DNA of 64,000 bases, from positions 1,736,001-1,800,000 of the forward strand of contig NZ_CP107006.1 in NCBI RefSeq assembly GCF_022867795.2, read 5' to 3'. Under the pieces are notes generated by a model. That model ran no database searches, was not told where the DNA came from, and saw only the letters and a program-made list of their open reading frames with translations. Source of the DNA: Chitinophaga horti (lineage in GTDB: Bacteria > Bacteroidota > Bacteroidia > Chitinophagales > Chitinophagaceae). A program made the translations under genes and the position numbers. Below, one piece after another: positions 27,839 to 37,851 of the stretch (the first letter of the stretch is position 1; each line of letters starts with the position of its first letter).

Positions 27839-27857
27839 CCGGGAACGATTGCGTAAA
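27839..27857 (+). promoter_or_regulatory. 19-bp conserved element, predicted LacI operator, copy 2 (pectin operon A)
   Basis: CCGGGAACGATTGCGTAAA is identical to copies 1 and 3 and lies 176 bases before the SusC ATG of operon A. It shares TTTTA on its left with copy 1 and TAA on its right with copy 3. Confidence 0.65.
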
Positions 27858-28033
27858 TAATGGTTTCTGTTTCCTCTTTATTCTTCCAAAATCTGTTTAT
27901 CATTGTTAACAGACTGATACAAATAATCGGAATTTACATCAACCAAATATCGCAGGTGTTAACTTGATCGCGCTTAGACAACTGATCTCTTTACTATAGT
28001 CCGCAGGATTTGCCTGCTTAAAAATTGCCACGT

Positions 28034-31000
28034 ATGAAAAAGGTACTTGTACTCCTTTTAACCTTGCTGTTTCCCTTCCTTGCCGCCTGGCCGCAAACGC
28101 GGCAGATCCGGGGGAAAGTGACCGATGACAAAAAAGAAGCGCTGATCGGCGTAACGGTTTCTGTCGCCAATACCAGTATTGGTACTGTGACAGATGCCAA
28201 TGGCCAGTTCGTGCTGAATGTTCCGGGCAGCGGTGAGGTGGAGCTGAATTTCTCTATCCTTGGATTTAAAAAGAAAAAACTACGCACCGATGGTAAGTCG
28301 GCCGTAAACCTTGTGCTGGAGCCAGACATGTCGTCACTGAACGATGTGGTGGTGATCGGTTACCAGACGGTAAAAAGAAAAGACCTCACCGGTGCGGTAT
28401 CGTCTCTCGGTCCGGACGCGTTGAAGGACATGCCCCTCAGTTCCGCTGCAGAAGCCATTACGGGCCGGCTGGCGGGCGTGCAGGTGCAAACGACGGAAGG
28501 TCGCCCCGGGGCGGATATTACCATTCGCGTTCGCGGTGGCGGTTCTATTACGCAGGACAACTCGCCTTTGTATATCGTGGACGGTATCCAGCTGGATAAC
28601 GCCCTTTCCGTTTTATCACCCCAGGAAATTGAATCGATCGACGTGCTGAAAGATGCGGCGTCTACGGCTATTTATGGTGCCCGTGGTGCGAACGGGGTGA
28701 TGGTTATTACCACGAAAGGCGGCCGGGAAATGAAAACCCGCTTGTCTTACGACGGTTATGCCGGTGCCCGCCAGATCGTGAACAAACTGGATGTAATGAA
28801 ACCTTACGACTTCGTGAAGTATCAGCACCAGTTATACAATCGTAGCGCAGACGACCGCGCCGCGTTTGAAAAGAACTACGGCCGCTGGGAAGATCTCGAT
28901 ATCTATAAGAACATGCCTTTTACCGACTGGCAGGACGAAGTATTCGGCCGCAACGCATTTACGCAAACGCATGTGCTGAGCGTGATGGGCGGCTCCAAAA
29001 CCACCTCTTTCAACCTTAACCTGAATAATACCCAGGAAGAAGGGATCATGATCGAGTCAGGTTTTAAACGTACACTGTTGTCGTTTAAGTTCGATCATAA
29101 AGTAAACGATAAACTGAAGTTTGGGCTTAACACGCGTTACTCAAGCCAGCGGATCGATGGCGTGGGTACATCTAATACCGGCTCCCAGGGAACGAACAGG
29201 CTGCGTAACTCGGTTCGCTTTAAGCCGTTCGTAGCACCCGGCGACGAAAGTTCGGTAGATGAATTTGATTCGGAATATGCATTGCTCACCAACCTTACCA
29301 GCCCGGTATTACTGGCGAAAAACGAGCTGCGTTACCAGTATCGTAAAGATGTGATCCTTAACGGCTGGTTCAATTTCGAGATCATTAAGAATTTAAACTT
29401 TCGCAGTGTGATCGGTACCACGATTACGAACAGCCGCGATAATGTATTCAACGGTTCCATTACGTCCACAGCGCGTCAGAACGCGAATATGCCCGTAGCC
29501 AGTATGGGTACGCGGGAACTGAGATCACTGACTAATTCCAACACGCTCAGTTACCGTTTAACGCTGCCTAAAAAACACCAGGCAGATGTGCTGATCGGCC
29601 AGGAGATTTACCAGACGGATGTAACCAATAGTAACATGACGGTGAAATGGCTGCCTGTAGATATTACCGCCGATGAGGCCTTCGCAGGCATCCAGAAAGC
29701 TACGCCACCCGCAGGTATGATCCAGGATGCGCCCACATCGTCTAAAGGACTTACCCGCCAGTTGTCTTTCTTCGGTAATGCAAAGTACAGCTACGACGAT
29801 AAGTATTTGTTCAACGCCAGCCTTCGTTACGACGGATCTTCGAAGTTCCTGTACGATAACGGCTTTGCTGCTTTCCCCTCGGCAGGTGTAGCCTGGAGGA
29901 TTACGAAAGAAAGCTTCTTTACGCCGCAGCGCTGGCTGTCGGACCTGAAGCTGCGTTTCACTTACGGTGCTTCTGGTAACAACCGTATCGGCGATAACCT
30001 GTTTAAAACGATGTACAATACTTCTACAAGCAGTTATGCCTTCGGCGAAGCGATTACACCGGGTATTGCGCCGTTGAGCCTTGCTAACCCAAGGCTGAAA
30101 TGGGAAACCACGATCGCGCGCAACCTCGGCCTCGACTTCACATTGTTCGCCGGCAGGCTGAGTGGTGCGGTGGATTTCTATCACAACAATACACGAGATC
30201 TGTTGCTGGATGCGCGCGTTGCATCTACCACGGGCTACACTACCCAATTGCAGAACATTGGTAAAACAGAGAACAGGGGCGTAGAGGTGCAGTTAAATGC
30301 CGTTATCCTCAATAAGAAAGACTTTAGCTGGGGCGCTAACTTCAACATTGGCGCGAACCGTAATAAGATCGTGACCCTGGGTACTAATCCGAATGGTGAG
30401 CCGATCAAGTCATACCTCGTTCGTTCCGGTTGGGAAAACAACCTGTATGACTTCCTGGTAGAAGTAGGTTCACCGATCGGGCAGTTCTACGGTTATGTGA
30501 CCGATGGATTTTACACCACGGATGATTTCGATTTTAATGCATCGAATAATACTTACACACTCAAAGCCGGCATTCCTAATACCAGCGCTGCCGCACTGGG
30601 TGCCCGTGAGCCGCAGCCGGGTGATCTGAAATTCAAGAAGTTTTCTGATAAGGCGGATATGAAAGTAGGCGAGGAAGACCGCCGCGTGTTGGGCAACGCT
30701 CAACCTAAATTTACAGGCGGCCTGAACCAGCAGTTCATGTATAAAGGTATTGACCTGAGCATTTTTGTGAACTGGTCGTACGGCAACAAAGTATACAATG
30801 CGAACAAGGTCGAGTACACCACCGCGTATCTGTACAAGGATAATAATATGCTATCGCTGATGAACGACCGTTACAAGCTGTTCGACGAAAATGGACAGCG
30901 TGTTTATGATCCCGGGCAGCTGAAAGCCATGAACGTAAACACCAAATACTGGACGCCTTCTTTGGGTAACTACACCTTGCATTCATTCGCTATCGAGGAC

Positions 31001-31249
31001 GGCTCGTTCCTGCGCATCAGCAACGTAACGCTTGGTTACAGTCTGCCCGAAGCCATGCTGAAGAAAACAAAGGTGTTCACACGTGTGCGGGTATACGCTA
31101 CCGTAAACAACCTGCACACATTCACGAAGTACAGTGGTTTTGATCCGGAGGCGAGCACCCGCCGCAGTAACCCGCTTACGCCCGCTGTAGACTATGCGGC
31201 TTACCCGCGCAGCCGGTTTATCCTGGGTGGTGTAAATGTGAGCTTTTAA
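28034..31249 (+). CDS. SusC/RagA-family TonB-dependent transporter, pectin operon A
   Basis: Imports pectin-derived oligosaccharides across the outer membrane together with the next gene's SusD. From the ATG at 28034 the protein has about 1071 residues; a TTG nine bases upstream is unlikely. A signal peptide (MKKVLVLLLTLLFPFLAAWPQ) precedes a carboxypeptidase-regulatory-like domain (IRGKVTDDKKEALIGVTVSV). The LNDVVVIGYQTVKRKDLTGA box follows, then the plug (PLYIVDGIQLDN, DVLKDAASTAIYGARGANG) and a barrel ending GVNVSF. Substrate assignment rests on the PL1 and GH43 genes in the same operon and on the shared 19-bp element. Confidence 0.95.
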   Translation: MKKVLVLLLTLLFPFLAAWPQTRQIRGKVTDDKKEALIGVTVSVANTSIGTVTDANGQFVLNVPGSGEVELNFSILGFKKKKLRTDGKSAVNLVLEPDMSSLNDVVVIGYQTVKRKDLTGAVSSLGPDALKDMPLSSAAEAITGRLAGVQVQTTEGRPGADITIRVRGGGSITQDNSPLYIVDGIQLDNALSVLSPQEIESIDVLKDAASTAIYGARGANGVMVITTKGGREMKTRLSYDGYAGARQIVNKLDVMKPYDFVKYQHQLYNRSADDRAAFEKNYGRWEDLDIYKNMPFTDWQDEVFGRNAFTQTHVLSVMGGSKTTSFNLNLNNTQEEGIMIESGFKRTLLSFKFDHKVNDKLKFGLNTRYSSQRIDGVGTSNTGSQGTNRLRNSVRFKPFVAPGDESSVDEFDSEYALLTNLTSPVLLAKNELRYQYRKDVILNGWFNFEIIKNLNFRSVIGTTITNSRDNVFNGSITSTARQNANMPVASMGTRELRSLTNSNTLSYRLTLPKKHQADVLIGQEIYQTDVTNSNMTVKWLPVDITADEAFAGIQKATPPAGMIQDAPTSSKGLTRQLSFFGNAKYSYDDKYLFNASLRYDGSSKFLYDNGFAAFPSAGVAWRITKESFFTPQRWLSDLKLRFTYGASGNNRIGDNLFKTMYNTSTSSYAFGEAITPGIAPLSLANPRLKWETTIARNLGLDFTLFAGRLSGAVDFYHNNTRDLLLDARVASTTGYTTQLQNIGKTENRGVEVQLNAVILNKKDFSWGANFNIGANRNKIVTLGTNPNGEPIKSYLVRSGWENNLYDFLVEVGSPIGQFYGYVTDGFYTTDDFDFNASNNTYTLKAGIPNTSAAALGAREPQPGDLKFKKFSDKADMKVGEEDRRVLGNAQPKFTGGLNQQFMYKGIDLSIFVNWSYGNKVYNANKVEYTTAYLYKDNNMLSLMNDRYKLFDENGQRVYDPGQLKAMNVNTKYWTPSLGNYTLHSFAIEDGSFLRISNVTLGYSLPEAMLKKTKVFTRVRVYATVNNLHTFTKYSGFDPEASTRRSNPLTPAVDYAAYPRSRFILGGVNVSF

Positions 31250-31268
31250 TCCTTAAATGCACGTCAAC

Positions 31269-33080
31269 ATGAAAAAGTTATTATTCTCTACGATATTACT
31301 GGCAGCATTGGTAGGACAAGGCTGTAAAGATTACCTGCAGGTGGAAGATCCCTCGTCGCAGTCACAGGTGGCGGTGTTTAACAGCGTATCCTACGCTAAC
31401 TCCGCTGTGGTGGGCGTGTACGCCATGCTGATCGGCGATAATGCCTACGGCAACCGCGTGAGCTGCCTGTACCCACAGTCTGCCGACGACTTTAAAACCT
31501 CCGGCAGCTACAACTGCGACGATCGTCGCGGCATCAGCGTGTATGGTGCATGTAACACCAATTCTGAATTGCTGAACCCGTTCAACCAGCTGTACAAAGG
31601 CATTGAAAGGGCGAATGTGTGTATCAAATACATCCCGTTATCGGAGCCATACCTGAATGGCTCGGCTGCAGACAAAGCGGCGATGCGTAAACTACTCGGC
31701 GAGGCCTTAACCTTACGTGCGCAGTTTTACCATGAACTGGTACGCAACTGGGGCGATTTGCCCGGCCACTTTGAGCCTGCGGCCGATCTGAGCGACACCT
31801 ATCTGCCTAAGATGGATCGTGACAGCATTTATGACCAGGTGCTGGCCGACCTCGAACAGGCGGCGGAAATGGTGCCCTGGCGTACCGAATCGCCCGACCA
31901 GAACCTGCGCCTCACCAAGGGGGCGGTAAAAGGTCTGCGTGCCCGCATTGCACTCGCCCGTGGCGGTTACTCCCTGCGCCGCGAGCCGCGTAAGATGATC
32001 CGTCGCGACGACTACAAGAAATACTACCAGATCGCTTACGATGAATGTAAAGCCATCATGGCGCGTCGCGATCAGCATACCCTAAACGAGAACTACGAAA
32101 ATATCTTCCGCACGCTGCATACCGGTAACCGCCTGGATGCCGCGCATGAACTGATGTTCGAAGTAGGCGCTTTCGGCGGTAACGCCAGCACCGACAGTAA
32201 ACTCGGCTATTACAATGGTTTGAAACTGGACGGTAATTCGAAATTCGGCCCTGGTGGCGGCGGTATCGTAGCCCTGCCCACTTACTTCTACGAGTTCGAT
32301 TCTATTGGTGATGTCAGGCGCGACGTAACACTCGCCTACTACGAAATCGATAAGGATAGCAAAAAGATCATGCGCAAAGCCACCGACATCTGCGACGGTA
32401 AATTCCGCCGCTCGTGGACCAGCATCACTGGTACTTCGCAGAACCTGGCGATCAACTGGCCGATCCTGCGTTTTGCTGATATCCTGCTGATGTTTGCAGA
32501 GGCGGACAATGAACTGAATAGCGCGCCATCTGCAGAAGCGATTGGCGCGCTAACTGAAGTAAGAGCGAGGGCGTTCAAAGGTAACGAAAACCGGATGGGC
32601 CTGGTGCCGGCGGATAAGGAAGGTTTCTTCAAGGCGGTTGTGCAGGAGCGTTTGCTGGAATTTGGCGGGGAAGGTATTCGTAAGTACGACTTGCTGCGCT
32701 GGAACATGCTGGCGGCAAAAATTACGGAGACCCGCGCGAAGCTGACCGAGTTTATGAACGGTACCGGCCGTTATGCCAATGTGCCCGTGTATGTGTATAC
32801 CAAGGCGGCCGACTTCCAGAACGGCCCCGTGCCAGGCGATATTAATACGCTGGACAATTTTGGCGGACATGCATCGAAGGTTTTCTTTGAGCCATCGGTG
32901 ACGACTACGCCAACCGGCTACAGTCGCCGCGACTGGCGAGCAGCAGTAACGCAGGACTTCCTCACGCATCCGTTGAACGGCTATGTGATCCAGTTTGAAG
33001 AAAACCGGAAAGAGTTGTATCCGTTGCACAACACTGTATTGAACGATAACTATAAGCTTAAACAGGATTATGGCTATTAA
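31269..33080 (+). CDS. SusD/RagB-family lipoprotein, pectin operon A
   Basis: Surface binding partner of the preceding SusC. From the ATG at 31269 it has about 603 residues; an ATG at 31257 would add MHVN. The signal ends AALVGQGC, a usable but atypical lipobox with Gln at -2. The rest is typical RagB/SusD: YANSAVVGVYAMLIGDNAYGN, LLGEALTLRAQFYHELVRNWGDLPG and the C-terminal INWPILRFADILLMFAEADNEL plus QERLLEFGGEGIRKYDLLRWN. At about 600 residues it is longer than the operon 1 SusD, mainly by a C-terminal insert. Its stop overlaps the frame of the next gene's first possible start. Confidence 0.93.
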   Translation: MKKLLFSTILLAALVGQGCKDYLQVEDPSSQSQVAVFNSVSYANSAVVGVYAMLIGDNAYGNRVSCLYPQSADDFKTSGSYNCDDRRGISVYGACNTNSELLNPFNQLYKGIERANVCIKYIPLSEPYLNGSAADKAAMRKLLGEALTLRAQFYHELVRNWGDLPGHFEPAADLSDTYLPKMDRDSIYDQVLADLEQAAEMVPWRTESPDQNLRLTKGAVKGLRARIALARGGYSLRREPRKMIRRDDYKKYYQIAYDECKAIMARRDQHTLNENYENIFRTLHTGNRLDAAHELMFEVGAFGGNASTDSKLGYYNGLKLDGNSKFGPGGGGIVALPTYFYEFDSIGDVRRDVTLAYYEIDKDSKKIMRKATDICDGKFRRSWTSITGTSQNLAINWPILRFADILLMFAEADNELNSAPSAEAIGALTEVRARAFKGNENRMGLVPADKEGFFKAVVQERLLEFGGEGIRKYDLLRWNMLAAKITETRAKLTEFMNGTGRYANVPVYVYTKAADFQNGPVPGDINTLDNFGGHASKVFFEPSVTTTPTGYSRRDWRAAVTQDFLTHPLNGYVIQFEENRKELYPLHNTVLNDNYKLKQDYGY

Positions 33081-33099
33081 TCCGATAAAACCGACAGCC

Positions 33100-34740
33100 A
33101 TGAAGATATTATCCACGTATCCCTTATTACTCCTGTTACTGCTCGTAGCGGCCTGTTCACCCGAAAAGGAGAAACTGGCGCCGATGCGGATGTTCATGCC
33201 GAAAGGTATCATCCAGGCGAACAGTGAAGCCACATCTGTACTACTCAGCTGGGAGGCAGCCTTGTATTCGAAAGAAAAGGGAACAACTTATACGGTTGCT
33301 ATTTCTGATGATACATTGTTCAGTCATACCACCTTACTGCTGCAGACCGACACCACGGGCATACGCCTCGACGATACACAATTAGGCGTGCGTAAGTTTT
33401 ACTACGCCCGTGTAAAGACAAACGGTCCGGATTCGACGCTCGATTCGAAATGGGTGCATAGCAACCGTTTCCAGATTACGGGTGAACAGATATTCCAACC
33501 CACCCGTACGGCGGAGATCAAAGCCATCTCCGTTACCCTGCGCTGGACGGCCACTGCGGGTGTAAGTAAAATTACACTCCTGCCTAATGGCGGCACGCTT
33601 ACGGATGTACCTGTAACCGCCGCTGAAAGTGCCGACGGTGCAAAAGTGCTGAAAGGCCTCACGCCTAACACCGACTATTACGCGGAGATCTTTGCCGGCA
33701 CGAAGAGTAAAGGCTACACGGTTTTTAAAACGCTTGTGCTGCCTAACTTTACCGTCGTAGTGAAACCTACCGATAACCTGATCACCGTACTGGATACCTG
33801 CTCCAACAACGCCTTCATCGGCCTGGAACCTGGTACGCACGATATTAAGGATGCCGGCGGCGCTTACGCCAACCTGGTGGTAAGACAGAAAACCGTCACG
33901 ATACAGTCGCTTTCCGGCGACCCGTCCGATACAAAAGTGAACTTTAAAGAGATTACGCTCAAAGGCGACGGCGCTGGTATTAAACTGAACGGGATCGAGT
34001 TCGATGGTACGGCCGGTGCAGGCGCCTACTTCCTGAACCTGGTGGGGCTGAATGCGGACGGAGAGGCAGCTACGTTTACCAGCATCGAAATGGAGAACTG
34101 CCGTATTCACCATACGGTGAACTGCATCTTCCGTGGCAACCGCGCCAGCGCCAACCTCGGACACAAGATCAGCCTGATCAAAATGAATAACTGTATCGCT
34201 TACGAAAATGGCGGCTCTTACACTTATTTCACGTTGGATAAGCTGGACATTGCCCGACTGGAACTGACCAATTCCACGTTCTATAACATTGGCCGCGCCT
34301 TCATCAGCTGGAGCACCAACGTAACACCAGCCGCTAAGCCGGTGATGACGATCGACGCCTGCACGTTCAACAACTTCGGCTCCGATGGTCGCAACTATGT
34401 ACTGCTGGATGCGAATGCCAATGCGCTGGACTTCGTATTCCAGAACAGCATTTTGTGCAACCTGCCCAAGGCTGGCGGCACGATGGGTAATGCACTGTTG
34501 CGCGCAACTGGTGCCGCGAGTACGCTGAGCGTTTCTTACAACAACATGTTCAACCTGACGACAGGCGCAGGCGCGGCGGCAACTTTACCAACATACGCCT
34601 ACCTCACGGCTACCAACAACAAAGCGGTTGACCTGGGCTGGACGGCCACCACTACTAACTTTACACTGCCTGCGGGCTCAGAACTGCGTACGGCCGGCAA
34701 AACCGGCGGCGCAGTAGGTGATCCGCGGTGGACATATTAA
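33100..34740 (+). CDS. Pectin PUL lipoprotein: Fn3-like domains plus DUF4957/DUF5123-like beta-helix
   Basis: Probable surface glycan-binding lipoprotein of the pectin operon. From the ATG at 33100 it has about 546 residues; an earlier in-frame ATG at 33070 lies inside SusD. The signal ends LLLVAAC (SPII lipobox). Two Fn3-like domains cover about 25-215 (SATSVLLSWEAALYS-type strand and SVTLRWTATAGVSKITL). A right-handed parallel beta-helix follows (IEMENCRIHHTVNC, LIKMNNCIAYENGG, LELTNSTFYNIGRAF, MTIDACTFNNFG), as in DUF4957/DUF5123 proteins of pectin loci. No lyase catalytic residues are recognised, so binding rather than cleavage is likely. Spacing to PL1 is 6 bases. Confidence 0.75.
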   Translation: MKILSTYPLLLLLLLVAACSPEKEKLAPMRMFMPKGIIQANSEATSVLLSWEAALYSKEKGTTYTVAISDDTLFSHTTLLLQTDTTGIRLDDTQLGVRKFYYARVKTNGPDSTLDSKWVHSNRFQITGEQIFQPTRTAEIKAISVTLRWTATAGVSKITLLPNGGTLTDVPVTAAESADGAKVLKGLTPNTDYYAEIFAGTKSKGYTVFKTLVLPNFTVVVKPTDNLITVLDTCSNNAFIGLEPGTHDIKDAGGAYANLVVRQKTVTIQSLSGDPSDTKVNFKEITLKGDGAGIKLNGIEFDGTAGAGAYFLNLVGLNADGEAATFTSIEMENCRIHHTVNCIFRGNRASANLGHKISLIKMNNCIAYENGGSYTYFTLDKLDIARLELTNSTFYNIGRAFISWSTNVTPAAKPVMTIDACTFNNFGSDGRNYVLLDANANALDFVFQNSILCNLPKAGGTMGNALLRATGAASTLSVSYNNMFNLTTGAGAAATLPTYAYLTATNNKAVDLGWTATTTNFTLPAGSELRTAGKTGGAVGDPRWTY

Positions 34741-34746
34741 TGAGCG

Positions 34747-36060
34747 ATGAGACTAAGACACTTGACACTGGTACTGGGATGTTATTTTTTACCGGCTGCG
34801 CTATATGCGCAGCCACCTGCTTTTCCGGGAGCCGAAGGTTTCGGGAAACATACGACCGGCGGTCGGGGTGGGGCGGTGTATACCGTGACCAACCTGGCAG
34901 ATGATGGTCCGGGTAGTTTGCGGGAGGCGCTGAACAAAAAGGGCGCCCGCACGATCGTATTCGCCGTATCGGGTACGGTCGCCCTGGAATCTACGCTGGA
35001 GATCAAACAGGGCGATGTTACGTTAGCCGGACAATCGGCCCCGGGCGATGGCATCTGCATCCGTAATTACCCGGTGGAAATTGAAGCCGACAACGTGATC
35101 GTGCGCTACCTGCGTTTCCGCATGGGGGATGTCGCTAAAAAGGAGGGCGATGCTTTTGGTGGCCGCAACCGCCGGCAGATCATGATCGATCATTGCTCCA
35201 TCAGCTGGGGAACGGACGAGTGCGCATCGTTTTACCGTAACCGCGAGTTTACGATGCAATGGTGCATCATCGCAGAAAGCCTGAATCACTCGGTGCACGT
35301 CAAAGGTGATCATGGTTACGGCGGCATATGGGGCGGCGAGGGCGCCAGCTTTCATCATAACCTGCTGGCCAGCCATAAAAGCCGTATGCCGCGGTTTTCA
35401 GGCTCCGCATCCACCCAAAACCCGGAAGATGAACTGGTAGATTTTCGCAATAACGTGGTGTTCAATTGGGGCATCAACAGCAGTTATGGCGGTGAGCGTG
35501 GTCGCTACAATGTGGTGAACAATTACTACCGCCCGGGGCCAGCCACCCAGTCGCGCCGTAAAGCCTGTATCGTTAATCCATCCGCGCCTTACGGGCAGTT
35601 TTATGTGAATGGGAATGTGATGCATGGCAATGCAGTGGTTACGAAAAACAACTGGAACGGGGGCGTGGATTGCGAGCAGCCGGATTCCGCCCGCGCCCTG
35701 AAAGCTTTCACGGTCGCAAACATACCGGTGGAAACAGCGGAGAAAGCCTACGAACGGGTACTCGCATGCGCTGGCGCCAGCTTACGCCGAGATGCAGCGG
35801 ACAAACGTATTGTGGCAGATGTACGGAGCGGTCAGCCAACGACGGGTAAAAACGGTTTGATAGATACGCAGGCCGACGTAGCCGGCTGGCCGGAACTGGG
35901 CGCTGCCACTGCTTTAACAGATACTGATGGCGATGGCATGCCCGACAACTGGGAGCGCAAGCACGGTCTCGACCCAAATAATGCGGAGGATGGAAAAGGG
36001 GTGAAGTTGGATAAAGTGTACACTAACTTAGAGGTATACCTGAACGGATTGGTAAAATGA
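34747..36060 (+). CDS. Pectate lyase, polysaccharide lyase family 1
   Basis: Cleaves demethylated homogalacturonan by beta-elimination, giving 4,5-unsaturated oligogalacturonides. The protein is 437 residues with a signal peptide of about 21 residues ending YAQ. The start PAFPGAEGFGKHTTGGRGG and TNLADDGPGSLREAL are typical of PL1-type secreted lyases of Bacteroidota. The beta-helix contains IMIDHCSISWGTDECASFY, and the region HKSRMPRFSG supplies the Arg-containing active-site turn. The C-terminus has a TSP3-type Ca2+ repeat, DTDGDGMPDNWERKHGLDP. It lies after the beta-helix lipoprotein and overlaps the GH43 frame by four bases (ATGA). It would act on the product of the pectin methylesterase. 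Confidence 0.9.
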   Translation: MRLRHLTLVLGCYFLPAALYAQPPAFPGAEGFGKHTTGGRGGAVYTVTNLADDGPGSLREALNKKGARTIVFAVSGTVALESTLEIKQGDVTLAGQSAPGDGICIRNYPVEIEADNVIVRYLRFRMGDVAKKEGDAFGGRNRRQIMIDHCSISWGTDECASFYRNREFTMQWCIIAESLNHSVHVKGDHGYGGIWGGEGASFHHNLLASHKSRMPRFSGSASTQNPEDELVDFRNNVVFNWGINSSYGGERGRYNVVNNYYRPGPATQSRRKACIVNPSAPYGQFYVNGNVMHGNAVVTKNNWNGGVDCEQPDSARALKAFTVANIPVETAEKAYERVLACAGASLRRDAADKRIVADVRSGQPTTGKNGLIDTQADVAGWPELGAATALTDTDGDGMPDNWERKHGLDPNNAEDGKGVKLDKVYTNLEVYLNGLVK

Positions 36061-37688
36061 CAAGCATGCATACAACGATGAAAGCCCTTTTGCTGGCCGG
36101 CGGCTTAACCGCCCCGCTGGCAGCAACGGCGCAACAACAGGCCCTCTCTAAAGTTTGGGTGGCAGACAACGGAAACGGAACTTATAAAAACCCGGTGATC
36201 AACGCCGACTATTCCGACCCGGACGCTATTCGTGTCGGGAACGATTTTTACATGATCTCTTCGAGTTTCAACATGTCGCCGGGATTGCCGATCCTGCACA
36301 GTAAAGACCTGGTCAACTGGACGCTGATCGGCCATGCACTGCAACGGCAGATCCCGTTCGAGCATTTCTCTAAAGTGCAGCATGGTAACGGTGTGTGGGC
36401 GCCCGCTATCCGTTACCACAGGAATGAGTTTTACATTTACTATCCTGATCCTGATTTCGGTATTTATATGACGAAAGCCTCATCGATCAAAGGCCCGTGG
36501 TCGGACCCGGTGCTGGTAGCGCCTGGCAGCGGGCTGATCGACCCCTGTCCATATTGGGATACTGACGGCAAGGCTTACCTGGTGCATGCCTATGCAGGCA
36601 GCCGCGCGGGCATTAAAAGCCTGATCGTACTGAAACGTATGAACGCCGAAGGTACAAAGGTGCTGGACGGCGGCACGATCGTGTTCGACGGCCACAACCA
36701 GGACCCCACGTTGGAAGGCCCGAAGATGCACAAACGAAACGGCTACTATTACATCCTGGCGCCGGCTGGCGGCGTGTCCACGGGTTGGCAGCTGGCCTTA
36801 CGATCTAAGAATATTTACGGTCCTTACGAACGCAAAGTCGTGATGGACCAGGGCAGTAGTGCGGTAAACGGTCCGCATCAGGGTGCCTGGGTAAATACGG
36901 CGGCCGGAGAGGACTGGTTCCTGCACTTCCAGGATAAGGATGCGTATGGCCGGGTGGTGCATCTGCAACCCATGAAATGGGTAAACGACTGGCCGGTGAT
37001 CGGCGAGGATAAAGACGGCGATGGAAAAGGGACGCCGGTATCTGTCTATAAAAAGCCTGCTACAGGCGCCGCACAACCGAAAGCAACACCTGGCGATTCG
37101 GACGAATTTGATGGGCTGCAAGCCGGCTTACAATGGCAATGGCAGGCCAATCCATCCGCTTACTGGAGCCATAGCAACATGAGCGAAGGGGTGTTACGCC
37201 TGTTCGCGATCCGCATGGCCGACAGCAGCCGTAATCTCTGGAATGTGCCGAACTTATTATTACAGAAGTTTCCTGCGGATGCGTTTACAGCCACGGCCAA
37301 ACTGCGCTTTCGTCCGCGCCAGGAAGGCGACAGGGCGGGACTTGTGATTCTCGGTGTAGACTATGCACAACTATCACTCGTAATGAAAGATAGCGTGGTG
37401 TACCTGGAACAAGGCATCAATATCCAGGCGGACAAAGGCAAAAAGGAAATGTTTAAGACGATTGGAAAAGCCGCAGGGCGTGATATATGGCTGCGTGTAT
37501 CCGTGGCGCCAGGCGCCATCTGCAAATTCAGCTACAGCGATAACGGGAAGGATTACACGGACATCCCCGGCAGCTTTACCGCCAGGCCGGGTCGCTGGGT
37601 AGGAGCGAAGGTAGGCCTGTTTGCCGTGGGTACCATGCGAACGAACGATGCGGGCTGGGTAGATGCGGACTGGTTCCGTATCGAGTAA
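36057..37688 (+). CDS. GH43-family arabinofuranosidase/xylosidase-like hydrolase
   Basis: Inverting exo-glycosidase, probably trimming arabinose or xylose (or galactose) side chains from pectin. The 543-residue frame starts by ATGA overlap with PL1; the ATG at 36078 (MKALLLAGGLTAPLAATAQ) gives the best signal peptide. The five-bladed propeller carries DYSDPDAI (base, Asp about 54), GLIDPCPYWD (modulator, Asp about 162) and TLEGPKM (acid, Glu about 220). The C-terminal 190 residues (SDEFDGLQAGLQWQWQANPS...) are a concanavalin-like domain usual in larger GH43 enzymes. The gene ends operon A before a strong hairpin. Subfamily and exact substrate cannot be settled by eye. Confidence 0.9.
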   Translation: MTSMHTTMKALLLAGGLTAPLAATAQQQALSKVWVADNGNGTYKNPVINADYSDPDAIRVGNDFYMISSSFNMSPGLPILHSKDLVNWTLIGHALQRQIPFEHFSKVQHGNGVWAPAIRYHRNEFYIYYPDPDFGIYMTKASSIKGPWSDPVLVAPGSGLIDPCPYWDTDGKAYLVHAYAGSRAGIKSLIVLKRMNAEGTKVLDGGTIVFDGHNQDPTLEGPKMHKRNGYYYILAPAGGVSTGWQLALRSKNIYGPYERKVVMDQGSSAVNGPHQGAWVNTAAGEDWFLHFQDKDAYGRVVHLQPMKWVNDWPVIGEDKDGDGKGTPVSVYKKPATGAAQPKATPGDSDEFDGLQAGLQWQWQANPSAYWSHSNMSEGVLRLFAIRMADSSRNLWNVPNLLLQKFPADAFTATAKLRFRPRQEGDRAGLVILGVDYAQLSLVMKDSVVYLEQGINIQADKGKKEMFKTIGKAAGRDIWLRVSVAPGAICKFSYSDNGKDYTDIPGSFTARPGRWVGAKVGLFAVGTMRTNDAGWVDADWFRIE

Positions 37689-37695
37689 AAAAGTG

Positions 37696-37723
37696 ATGGC
37701 CGGGATATGATTATCCCGGCCAT
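37696..37723 (+). terminator. Terminator hairpin of pectin operon A
   Basis: A perfect 12-bp stem ATGGCCGGGATA (37696-37707) and TATCCCGGCCAT (37712-37723) with a four-base loop lies 7 bases after the GH43 stop. The tail is AT-rich but has no long T-run. Confidence 0.75.
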
Positions 37724-37851
37724 GTAATTAAACCTACAACTGTCGCTCTTATGTAACTATTTTATTGTCTTATTAACGTTAACAAAGGTCAGCATAATTG
37801 TCGCCTGCATCAAGTACCATATGAAGGAATTACTTGTACAAAAGCTTTACT

